DNA of 64,000 bases from Prosopocoilus inquinatus (Eukaryota > Arthropoda > Insecta > Coleoptera > Lucanidae): positions 8,866,001 to 8,930,000 of the forward strand of contig CM069876.1 in NCBI GenBank assembly GCA_036172665.1, given 5' to 3'. Position 1 is the first letter of the stretch; every line of letters begins with the position of its first letter. A model generated the notes under the pieces. The model was not told where the DNA came from. It searched no databases and was given only the letters and a program-made list of their open reading frames with translations. The translations under genes were made by a program, and so were the position numbers. This document shows, in pieces, positions 22,041 to 31,455 of the stretch.

Positions 22041-23652
22041 TTAAAATTTCGGTAAAAAATCTGCATTTGTGTACTAGCGAATCTTTTGAACTGAATACTT
22101 CAATTGAAAAAAGAGGTATTTTGTTAAAATGTTACAACTCGAAAACAAAAGAAAATCGAATTACAACATTTTAGTTTTTTTTTTACTTGTTTATACGTGT
22201 ACAATACATTCCTGAAGTTTGTCCCATTCCTCCCCACTCACCCTGTATATCTGCAATGATAAATGGACTTGGGCTAACAGCATTCGATATTTTATAATTA
22301 AAGAGATTTGTGTGCAGATAAGTACAGAGTTTTTGTTTTTACAGTTCCAATGAGTTTTTACTGCTGGTTAATTTATGATGCAAAACAACAACGATGCAGG
22401 TGGCAATAATGCGAACATGAACATTCGTTCGCGAATTTTGTGAGCGCAAGTAACGCGATAAACATGGTTGTTTGCCGACAACAAAATTAGTTTTGATGAA
22501 GGAGCAACTTGCGTTGAATAAATCTCGCATTTCGCCACTTGCACTCGGATATATTCACATAATTTACATTTACATTTACCGTTAGACTATGCAAAGAAAT
22601 TCATTTGTCTTTATAAGATTAAACTTACTATATGGTGTAAGAACAACCTTTATTTTTCATAACTTTGTATAATATTTACATTGTTGTGTAACTTTCAATA
22701 TATTGCATTTAGTAAAAGCGAAAGTATTTTGAGAAGGCAGGTAAAATAACAGTTAAGAAATTCAAATATTAAAAATTTTCCTGAGAAAAATAAAATGTTC
22801 AGTCAACCAAAAATGCATTCGTTTTACAAAATTGTTCATTCAACTATTAACAATGGTGCTTGGTAATTGAATCAACAGTAAGAAATGCTAATTTTTTAGG
22901 TTGAATCAACTCTTATTTCGTTTGAGACAAGCGTACACAGAGTAAAAAATGGTGTTTGTTAACACAATTGTAGACTTTGTATCTACAATCTGTGCCTGAA
23001 ATGAATACATGAATACGGAAATAATAAATGCAAAACGTTTACATGCAATTGTAGAGTAATATTTGTTGTAAAACAATACACTTTATTGAGAAAATCGTTT
23101 AACACATACATACTTAAGTGTGTAACTTTAATTTGTAAATACAGTATAAACGTATCCTATATATTATTGATTTCAATTCTATTTTACATAAAACTTTGTT
23201 CTTTTATTTGTGGGAAAAATTAAAAAAATGTAGTAATTATTACCATAGTGATGAATAGATAAAACAGCGACATCTTACGATCGCAACAAAATATTTTATT
23301 ACCATAGTGTTTGAAAAATAGTTCTACTTTTGTAGTATCTTTTAATTGACCTTATATAAGCAAATCACACATTTTGTGTTAACAATCGCTGAAATTTTCT
23401 TACCCTGTTCTATGCATTGTGTAAATATTTTACACCTAATAGTGCAATTCTGTACATGTTAGCAAGACTTGTACTATTTGTTGTTAATGATCATTTGTTA
23501 ATGATTATGGATTTATATATCGCACGATCTTCGCAGAAATGTAAAAAAAGAACTTGAAAAGAATGCGCTGAGATTCATATTGGCATTTCTTCGACAGTCT
23601 TCGACAAGGGCCTTGTGTAGGTTAAAAAAGTAAATAAAAAAGAGTGTTTATA
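22041..23652. other. AT-rich sequence without recognisable gene
   Basis: A lone CCACTCACCCTGTATATCTG motif near 22236 resembles foldback ends elsewhere. A patch at 22425-22560 is richer in CG dinucleotides (TTCGTTCGCGAATTTTG). No exon or paired arms were found. Confidence 0.4.
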
Positions 23653-24191
23653 CTGGGTGTCTCATAACGTACGGAGGAGATTGAAAGGGCAGCTAGAGGA
23701 GATCAAATTAAAGCTTTTTTCCCAATAAACTTTTGGTAAAAGGTTACTACCTGAAGTAATATTGCACGTTTTAAATTCACATTTGGGGTATTTAAGAGTT
23801 AATTGAACACTGCTTTACATGAAATAACTGTCTAAATAAATGTAGTCACATAAAAGTTGCGGCCATTTCATGTTTTCTTTTAATGCCCAATTTTCGTATT
23901 GCTGTGCACCGCCTACTCATTAAAACAAAACTTCAACTTCAAATAAATTCACATAGACATTTTATGAATGGCAGTTTCGATAAATTTAGAGCTTATTTGA
24001 CAATAAAATTGCAGTTTGTGAAATAATTTTGAAAAATTAAGAAGTGTAAATTAAAGGAGATATTAAGACAGTTCAACTGCTGTAACTCTCTTATTATTGG
24101 GTTTTGGTCAAAAGCCAATTAAGAAAAAAGCTATATTTTGATCTCCTACAGCTGTCCTTTCAATCTCCTCCGTAGGTTGTGAGACATCCAG
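23653..24191. mobile_element. MITE with about 70-bp TIRs and TA target duplication
   Basis: The left end CTGGGTGTCTCATAACGTAC and the right end (…GTTGTGAGACATCCAG) are inverted. Pairing continues through GGAGGAGATTGAAAGGGCAG and CTGTCCTTTCAATCTCCTCC to AAAGCTTTTTT and AAAAAAGCT. TA flanks both sides (23651-23652, 24192-24193). No transposase frame. A Tc1/mariner-superfamily MITE is the likely class. Confidence 0.82.
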
Positions 24192-24193
24192 TA

Positions 24194-25056
24194 ATTAACT
24201 GAAATATTACAGAATGATCAGATACATGATTACACACAATCCTACTTTACTCCCAAATGACTGCAACTGAACAATGTCGGAGATGGATGCAAAAGTGATG
24301 CAAACAGAGAAGTCGATTTGAGTTCGTATTTGGCTTGTGACGTTACAATAACGTATGCGCGTATTCTTTAAGCACTTCTAATTGCAGCCAATTCAAAGAA
24401 GAAACAGAAATGTTAGGTAAATTGAAAATTATAGTTTTGTATTTTTTTTAAGTAGCCCACAAAACGATTAATCAGGTCAGCAAGTACGTACTGCTCAAGT
24501 AGCTACACACATCGATAAATAATGAACGCGAACATCTATCATAATGGTTCGACCATTTCCGTTTCATTATTATAGGTAAACAGCGAATTTGTCCGTTCTC
24601 TATAAATCAAAGGTTGATACATGTTGTCGCGGAACTATAGTTATAATTTACTCTCCTTCTCACTTGCATTGTTCAGGTAATAATTGCGGGTTGTAAGTTG
24701 TGAATAATCTCTATAAACAATAACGGTTTCATTATGTCTTACATGATGGGGATGATTTTCATGAGACATACTTTTATTAATATAAAAAAAATTTCTTGTA
24801 CTTTATTGATATAACTGAACCGAACCGTTTTGTAATGATGTTATATTCCATAACCGATAAACTTCCATTATTTCACATAGATTAGATATTTGAGCTTCTT
24901 TTGACATTACAAACATTTTTTTTCCAGTAATACTTTTACTTTCCTTTCAAATAAAAGGTACTTTAATCTTAACCAAATTTCACTTTGTCTCGATTTCTAA
25001 CCACCCTGTATATTATATCGAAATTTTGGTGGTAGCTAAAGACTAGCTAGAAGAAG
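24194..25056. other. AT-rich sequence without recognisable gene
   Basis: Contains another orphan ACCACCCTGTATATTATATC motif near 25002. Otherwise no recognised feature. Confidence 0.4.
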
Positions 25057-25118
25057 TAAAACTTTTTAAGTACAAAGTTTTTTTTTAATCTCAAACCGGA
25101 CAGAAAAATGAACTTCGA

Positions 25119-25608
25119 ACCATAAATACATATCTTTGCCTTATATTGAACCATTACACAATACATTTAAACACATTTTCAAAAAACATAATTTAATTTT
25201 AGCCAGTAAATCTGTGAATACTTAAAATTTAATTTTTTCGAATTTCAAAACCAAAATACCGAAATTAAAACAACCTAACGTGGTTTATGAAATCAAATGT
25301 TCAAATTGTAATTCTGTTTATATAGGTGAAACGAACCAAAATTTAAAAAAAAACGTTTAGACCAACATAAATATCATATTCAAAAAAATAATCAAAATTA
25401 TTCAATGCTTGTAAAGCATTCATTAGTAAATAATCATAATTTTGATTTTGATAATACTGACATTTTGTACAGTGAATCTAATATTTTTAAAAGACATTTC
25501 ATAGAAATGTGCAAAATTAAAATGTCAAATTCTATTAATAAACGTACGGACTTTGAAAATTTAAATGACATATTTTGTAGTTTTCTACACTCTTTAAACA
25601 AGATATAG
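25119..25608 (+). pseudogene. Penelope-like element C-terminal linker and GIY-YIG endonuclease remnant
   Basis: The frame reads 'YISLPYIEPLHNTFKHIF' (the linker segment that precedes the nuclease in Penelope proteins), meets a stop, then 'VVYEIKCSNCNSVYIGET', which is the GIY-YIG core. After a run of A bases (25340-25350) a frameshift leads into 'DQHKYHIQ' and the frame 25405-25608, which continues with the C-terminal 'KHSLVNNHNFDFDNTDIL' region and stops at 25606. In a working element this nuclease nicks the target for priming. Here there is at least one stop and one frameshift, and the RT part is gone. It is homologous to the reverse-strand copy at 16627-17216 but clearly diverged from it. 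Confidence 0.82.
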
Positions 25609-25768
25609 ATCTGTCAATTAATTATATATAAAAAAAAAATATTTTTAATTTAGTTCTCGTTACTTTTCTCTTTATTCCGGACAACTCGTATTTTAGTTTA
25701 AAATCATGTTACCTTTTCGTTTCTCTTGACGACTTGTCTCTTTACAACTTGTTTATTAAACTTTTTTT

Positions 25769-25810
25769 CACTCCTGACGAAGCTATAAATCTATAGCGAA
25801 ACGTTGAGTG
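25769..25810 (+). ncRNA. Hammerhead ribozyme core at the Penelope 3' end
   Basis: In RNA order the parts are: stem I 5' strand CACUC (25769-25773), conserved CUGACGA (25774-25780), one extra A (25781), stem II GCUAUA/UAUAGC with loop AAUC (25782-25797), conserved GAAA (25798-25801), a self-complementary ACGU as minimal stem III (25801-25804), U as cleavage position (25805), and stem I 3' strand GAGUG (25806-25810), fully complementary to the 5' strand. All hammerhead core residues I know are present. Such minimal ribozymes with tiny palindromic stem III are reported for Penelope-like elements and retrozymes, where they cleave best as dimers. Activity is untested. Confidence 0.72.
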
Positions 25811-25975
25811 TGTTCCCTTCATTTTTCTGTCCGGTTTGAGATTAAAAAAAACTTTGTACTTACTATTTTCATCGGACAAGAACAAACTTCCATTAAAATT
25901 TTTTAAGAAGAATGACTTTTCTTCCTAAAATTCGAAACAAGAAAGTCTACAGGTATAGTTAGATCCATCCGGGGA

Positions 25976-26534
25976 CAGAGTGGGCCAATAGTGCGTATTC
26001 CGTGGATAACGCCTATATTAATCCAGTTTAATCTGTTTTTGCTATTACTTACCTGTAATACAGATGCATGATTTAAAATTACTTACAATGATACAGGCTG
26101 TTTCGTATAGCTGTGCCAGACCAAAGTTGTGTTCTTTTAAATGGAACGTACTGTATATTATGGTTCATTTCGATTTGTCTTTAAGAGTAGATAAATTTAT
26201 TATAAAGATGTTATGTACCTAAACCTAATAGCTTTTGAGATATTGACATTTCAATGTAAAAAAATGCTATTATTTGACGTTTTACAGATTAGATGTTTAA
26301 TAAATTTCGGCATTTAAATTTTACAGTAACATTACATAACCTCTAGAATATATTTATTATTTTACACAGGGTAATTCATAACCCCGATGTTTATTTTACT
26401 CGGTTAGTTTAAATGGAACACCCTATATTTTATTACTGAATTTAATAGGTCTTTGATTAAGTTTTACAAAGTTTTTTCAAAATCTGCATTAATATAGGCG
26501 CTATCCACCGAATACGCACTGTTGGCCCACTCTG
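25976..26534. mobile_element. Foldback element, CAGAGTGGGCC ends
   Basis: The left end CAGAGTGGGCCAATAGTGCG and the right end (…CGCACTGTTGGCCCACTCTG) are inverted, with inner pairs CGCCTATATTAAT and ATTAATATAGGCG. The middle carries CAGGCTGTTTCGTATAG, AAATGGAACGTACTGTATA and AAATGGAACACCCTATA. The right flank is TA; the left flank is a single A after GGGG. A second copy of this family, split by a later insertion, lies at 39060-41680. Confidence 0.75.
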
Positions 26535-27365
26535 TATAAAAAAAAAAAACAACTTAAGCGCACGTAAGTAATTTGGCATACCATTTTCATAATAACCTTT
26601 TTAGAGCAATTTTAGAAAGAAAAAGTACCATATCTTTTATATTTCTATTACATATTCGACCAAGAAAAAATATTTTCATTACTGCTGCAAAAGGTTAAGA
26701 GAAAAAAAAATCGGTTCACTTTACTGATAGGTAAGCGAGATTGCTCCGATGAAACTACGGCGTAAATTTAATTGACGTTGTCTGGCAACTCGACTTGAAA
26801 TATTGCAGCCTTTTGTTCTTCGATATCAAACTTAACCCAGACGGTTAAAGCGCAGTCGTGTTTTGGTGAAGCAGGTCGGCATATTTACAAACAAAGTATT
26901 TCTTACTCAGTAACTTCGACTTGTTTAACTCCTGAAATTACTGCTATTTGTAACTGTATCGCAACGCGTTCTGGTGCGAGCAATTGATGGCCAGTCATTA
27001 TCTTAATAAATGTGGTAACGCGAATTGTAATTGAGCTTTGGGGCTTATAGCTATAGGTCTCATACACATAAAGTTGATTGTGAAATATTAGTATGTATAA
27101 GTTGGTGTTAATTGGAAGTAATCTAGTCCATGAATTTAAAAAGAAAACAAAGTAAATCTCAGTTTCAGATAAAAAATATATTTTATATTACAATAATAAT
27201 TCAATAATGTATACAACAATAAGTACATGCCATGGCCTTTTTAGATTAGATTTTAATTAGATGAGGACGTATGAAAGATTCATTCGTTTATTTATTGTCA
27301 ATGTCAATACATACTGTTTTTAACGCTAACTATAAGCCGTCGCGATCTATTTTTATTTTTAAATA
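26535..27365. other. AT-rich sequence without recognisable gene
   Basis: No domain, exon or paired repeat recognised. Confidence 0.4.
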
Positions 27366-27552
27366 CATTGCTCGGGCTCCAATAAATTAACGCACCATGC
27401 AATAAAATAAGAAAATTTCGATTTTTTATTCAAAATGTGTAGTAATTGGTATTCCTATGAAACAGCTAAGCATACGAGGTTCATTTTCCGGCATTTATTT
27501 ATATTTGATTATCACTTAAGGGTGATTCCATACTAGGGCTGCCAGAATTTAT

Positions 27553-27760
27553 CGATATATCGATAAAACCGATAATTATCGAATAACGATATTTCTATTT
27601 CAAATATCGATATTACCAATATTATCGATATTATCAATACTTTCGATATTATTGATATTATCGATATTATCAATATTATCGGTATTATCAATATTATCGA
27701 TATTATCGGCATTATCAATATTATCGGTATTATCGATATATGAGAGTTATCGATATTATC
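27553..27760. repeat. ATCGATATT short tandem array
   Basis: Degenerate 9-bp units (ATTATCGAT/ATTATCAAT) run for about 200 bp close to the left end of the hAT element. Shorter ATCGATAT sequence recurs at the right end (28889-28965). A reverse-strand open frame of isoleucine-rich codons (27533-27718) is a by-product of this array. Confidence 0.85.
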
Positions 27761-28079
27761 AGTGGAATCAATGTTATTGATATTAAGAAAATGTGAGTCG
27801 CAAAATAAAAACTATTTCGGTTATAAAAGTGTGTTGAAATTTTGTTAATTTTCATGGTTTATTCTCTTCAAAGAAGCTATCTTTCTCACGATTTATTTTT
27901 TTAACATTATTTGTGTAATACTAATTAATTTATTTAAATTGGTCCTTGATACGGGACACAAACTGTCCACCCGCACGGCGCGGCCCTGGTTACAATAGTA
28001 CAATTCTTCTCCTCTTAATCAAAAGAATATAATTTAATTTTAAAAATCTTATCTGTACTTTTACGAAATAACTTAAATT

Positions 28080-28890
28080 AGAAAGTTCTAGGACTTCTCC
28101 TTCTCGTTTTTATGGTAGTTTCGGAAAAACAAATGACAATCAGATTTTCGAGATTTTCAATTGTTTTCAACTTTCTTAAATGGAACGTTAGGTTTTTTAT
28201 CATTGTATCGCGTTCAGGATGTCAAATTAATGATGTCTCTAAAATATCATCTCCCAAAGCCTACTATTTTATAAATAATTTAGTAAATTATATATAAATT
28301 AAATTAGAAAAGTTTCAGGACCTTCCCTGCTCGATTTTATGGTACCTTTGGAAAAACAAATGACTATCAGGTTTTGGAGATTTTCAATTGTTTTCAACTT
28401 TTTTTAAATGGAACATTACGTTTTTTTATCATGAAATCGCATTCAGGATGTCAAATTAAGTATGTCTGTGAAATAATATCTCTCAAAACAGAATATTTCA
28501 TAAATAATTCAGTCTTGACATTCGCGGGAAGAAGTGTACTGTTACGATAGTCTTTTTATTCACGACTACAATATGGTGCGCGTTGAAACAAGAGAATAAA
28601 GCAAGTGTGTTCAAACTGTCAGACCTTTGTGAACTGTCATGATTCAAAATTTGTTTAAATTTAGTTCAAACTAAAAACCCTTGGGTCCAAATATTGAAAG
28701 CGCGACATGTTAAAATGTCTAATACCATTACTTACCAAATAATTTATAAAATAGTAGACTTAGGAAAGGAATATTTTAGAGAAATACTTAATTTGACATC
28801 CTGAACACGAGACGCTAATAAAAAATATAATGTTCCATATAAAAAAGTTGAAAACAACTGAAAATCTCGAAAATTTCATTTCTTTCTCGA
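28080..28890. repeat. Direct and inverted repeat units inside the hAT element
   Basis: The unit 28080-28295 (AGAAAGTTCTAGGACTTCTC ... TTTTCAATTGTTTTCAACTT ... TCAGGATGTCAAATTAA) is repeated directly at about 28305-28512. It occurs again inverted at about 28730-28880 (TTAATTTGACATCCTGA ... AAGTTGAAAACAACTGAAAA). Each contains an AAATGGAACRTTA motif. The inverted pair could fold a transcript into a long hairpin. Confidence 0.82.
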
Positions 28891-29117
28891 TGAATATCGA
28901 TAATATCGATATATAGATAAATATCGATATTTTTTATTTAACGATATCCGATATTGAAAGTATGATATCGGGCACCCCTATTCCATACAATTAAATCACA
29001 TGCAAGTTCATTAACCAAAAAATCAATTTCAACTTTAATGTTTAAATTTTGGTTTTATTCTTAAAGTAACTTTATTGTTTTTTGTTTTAGTGTTTCTTCG
29101 TTATTATACCACACGAA

Positions 29118-30104
29118 TTTCGAAATTTGACCAAAGAAGAATGCACTCAAGTAGTGGTATTGGTAGAATAAGACTGAAGCTATTGTCGAGTAGGAGAAAA
29201 ATTCGTTGTGTCCCAAATCGCGATGTGCCGAATGGTGCGAAGGTATAGAGAGATTGGTAATTATTCTCGACGGCCTAGGAAAAGCAGACATAGTGCAACA
29301 ACCCGTGTTCAGACCATTTTTTGACACTTTTTGCTCTAGAACAGAGGTTCGTTACAAGCAAATATTTCTAATTTGAACTAAGGGAAGCGCATGGGGTTCC
29401 AATTAGCATCGAAAGTGTTTGCTAACATCTTGGGGAAGCTAATTTGACATGTCATATGTCTGCCTAAGGCCTTGTCTACAAAACATCGCACAGATCACTT
29501 GGAATTTGTTAAGATTTCATGTGATTTGGTTATAGGACGATTCGAGTCGAGTTCTCTTTAGAAACGAATCTAGATTTTGTTTTTACAAATATGACAGACA
29601 TGTTCGTATATAGCAACCACTAAATGAGCGGTATGCTCACTGCAACATTTGAATACCGCATTCTTCGGTGGAAGCTTTTTTATGGTGTGAATAAGAATTT
29701 CCTTGACAGCACGCACGGACGCAGTGGTGTTACAAAATCGAAAACTTATTGCCTTTGGGTACTCAACGGACATCCTACAAAATCATGTCATGCCATTTGT
29801 GCCCTACATAGCACGCATTTTTTTATTAAAGCAAGATAATGTTCGACACCAACGTGTTCGGAAAGTTCAAAATTGCTTAGAAGAGATTGAAATTAATACA
29901 ATGGTTTATCCAGAAAGAAGTTCAGACCTCAGTCCCATTGAGCATATCTGGGACACTTTTGGTAGGCATCTGAAAGCCCTCATAGAATATCCGAAAAAAA
30001 GTTAATAACTTGGAAGAGGTGAGGCGTTGGCTTGTGGAAATATGGAAGGAATTGGAACAAAATGACATAACTTCGCTTATTCTATATGTGGATCATCGAT
30101 AACA
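29118..30104 (+). pseudogene. Tc1 transposase, decayed
   Basis: Successive frames give an N-terminal helix-turn-helix region ('YCRVGEKFVVSQ', 'MVRRYREIGNYSRRPRKSR'), then 'VLFRNESRFCFYKYD' where Tc1 proteins have the first catalytic aspartate (usual FSDESRF; D is replaced by N here). Next come 'ISLTARTDAVVLQNRKL', the second catalytic aspartate in 'LLKQDNVRHQR', and 'SSDLSPIEHIWDTFGRHL' with the final acidic residue (E in PIEH). There are several stops and frameshifts. The layout is a DDE Tc1 transposase of about 330 residues that would cut at the TIRs and insert at TA. It cannot be functional. Confidence 0.85.
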
Positions 30105-30224
30105 ATCTGTTATTCCAAATAGAGGTGAGGATACCCGACATTGGTGTCATTTATTAAAAAATTTAGTTTCTTAAATTTTTCGACTTTTGATTTAATTGGT
30201 TTTTATTGTCTACTTTTTACTTCA

Positions 30225-30352
30225 GTTCCAGTTTTACAAATGGGGCTCAACTTTGAGCTGAGGCTTAAACCCTTAACAACGATTATTTCAACAAGTGTTG
30301 TGAACGGTTTAAGCTTCGGCTCAAAGTTAAACCGTCATTGTAAAACTGGGCC
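30225..30352. mobile_element. Hairpin MITE in the 3' part of the Tc1 element
   Basis: The left arm CCAGTTTTACAAATGGGG ... CAACTTTGAGCTGAGGC pairs with the right arm GCTTCGGCTCAAAGTTAAAC ... CATTGTAAAACTGGG. Arms are about 45 bp and loop sequence about 30 bp. The CCAGTT-type end links it to the GGGCCAGTT MITEs at 20348 and 34447. Confidence 0.75.
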
Positions 30353-30646
30353 TAAATGATGATTTTATAATACAGTAAACATTGTAAACATTGTTGTTAT
30401 TAAATTGTTTCAAATCAACATCAACCGTTTCAAATTTTAAATAAAGAAAACGAAAAATCTTATTTTACTGAGTGGTGCGTTAATTTCTTGGAGCAGTGTT
30501 TTTGCAATAGCTATAATAATTCTCCCACGCTTATTTAGGATCTACCACGTGGTCTTGCAGACATGTGTTTTGGTGCTCGATGTAATCTGCAGGAACGGCG
30601 AACTTGTCGGTTCGACAAGCGTGTGCGTTGGTCTACAGTTTCATGT

Positions 30647-31455
30647 TCATCTGGCACTTTGTACTGTACCGTTGTTTAGTGGAATTCTAACCAAGTCTCC
30701 TAAAATTAAATTCGAATTGTCTTGAACGGTTTCCTCACCAATGATGGTTCCTGGTTTCCACTGGGCCTTGTTGAAATAATATCGCGCCAAGACACGTTTT
30801 GCCACGCTTGATTGTCTCGCCTTTTGGTTTGGAACAACAGAAGGTTTGAATTCAATTGGCTTGATTACATTAAGTTTTATGCGAATTTGTTTTCCCAGGT
30901 AAAGCTCGGTTTGTGTTTTATTATTAGACAATGGAGTAGCACTGTATGGAAAAAGAATTTTTCGAATTTTCTGTTTCATTGTTAAGGGATCCTTAATCTC
31001 GTTAAACTAATCTTTTGTTTAGATTTTCCTTTCAGCTAAACCATTTGTAGCTGCATGACCCTGGGCACTAAATTTTTGCCCTAAAGGTCGACTGTCTTTA
31101 ACCAGTTGAAATTGACGTGTAAATAAATAGTGGAAAAAATTCTACTGAGAAAACGATTACTGATGCTTCCCTGTCAAGTTGAGAATAGCTTTTCTCTGCT
31201 TGCGTTAATGATCTTCGAGCGAACGCGTTTGGTTTTCCTTGATCGTCTACAACGTGAGATAAAATACGATTGCATCACATGCGAGTTGAATTGGTAATTA
31301 CGGATTATAAAGAACAAGGACTTGGTCACTGGCAATTTCTTGTTTCATTCGAATAAAGGCTGCCTCGCACTGACTTGTCCACTTGAACTTTGAATCTTTT
31401 TTGAGCAGCTGTCTCAGTGGTGCGGTAATTGTTAAACAATTTACGCAGGATCATT
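30647..31455 (-). pseudogene. Ty3/gypsy-type pol remnant (RT end, RNase H, integrase end) with internal deletion
   Basis: Reading the minus strand from about 31455 down, it shows 'TAPLRQLLKKDSKFKW' and 'TSQCEAAFIRMKQEIA' (RT thumb to RNase H junction), then 'FTRQFQLVKDSRPL' (RNase H), directly followed by 'SAQGHAATNGLAERKI' (late integrase core). The open frame 30979-30647 is the integrase C-terminus, with 'ARYYFNKAQWKPGTIIGE', which resembles the GPF/Y-like and chromatin-binding tail region. The junction between RNase H and late integrase means several hundred bases were lost. Stops and frameshifts occur throughout. It is a different copy from 46408-48180. Confidence 0.78.

Larger units (their letters stand above)
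25057..25863 (+). mobile_element. Penelope-like element copy with inverted terminal segments
   Basis: The right end (CATTTTTCTGTCCGGTTTGA then GATTAAAAAAAACTTTGTAC, 25820-25859) is repeated as an inverted copy at the left (25057-25118: GTACAAAGTTTTTTTTTAAT, CTCAAACCGGACAGAAAAAT). Between them lie the nuclease-domain remnant (25119-25608), a short 3' UTR and a hammerhead ribozyme core (25769-25810). Penelope-like elements are known for such partial inverted or tandem copies of their ends (pLTRs) and for 5' truncation. About 0.8 kb of a normally several-kb element is left. Confidence 0.75.
27534..28980. mobile_element. Non-autonomous hAT element with perfect 8-bp target duplication
   Basis: The left end TAGGGCTGCC and the right end GGGCACCCCTA are imperfect inverted copies, exactly flanked by TTCCATAC at 27526-27533 and 28981-28988. 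Subterminal regions on both sides are rich in ATCGATAT. There is no transposase. Inside are a 9-bp-period ATCGATATT array (27553-27760), two direct copies of a 215-bp unit and one inverted partial copy (28080-28890). The perfect duplication shows insertion into the older Tc1 element. An 8-bp duplication with TAGGG ends indicates the hAT superfamily. Confidence 0.88.
27366..30499 (+). mobile_element. Tc1-family element split by a nested hAT element
   Basis: Near 27378 CTCCAATAAATTAACGCACC and near 30468-30502 its imperfect inverse (GGTGCGTTAATTTCTTGGAG) mark terminal inverted repeats of about 35 bp. With the inserted hAT element (27534-28980) and a small MITE (30225-30352) removed, about 1.6 kb remains, the normal length of a Tc1 element. 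Between the ends lies a broken Tc1 transposase on the plus strand. Exact outer edges are uncertain by roughly 10 bp because TA duplications cannot be fixed (left candidate TA at 27364-27365). Confidence 0.8.

Noticed and set aside
27533..27718. Isoleucine-rich reverse-strand open frame
   Set aside because: By-product of the ATCGATATT array inside the hAT element.
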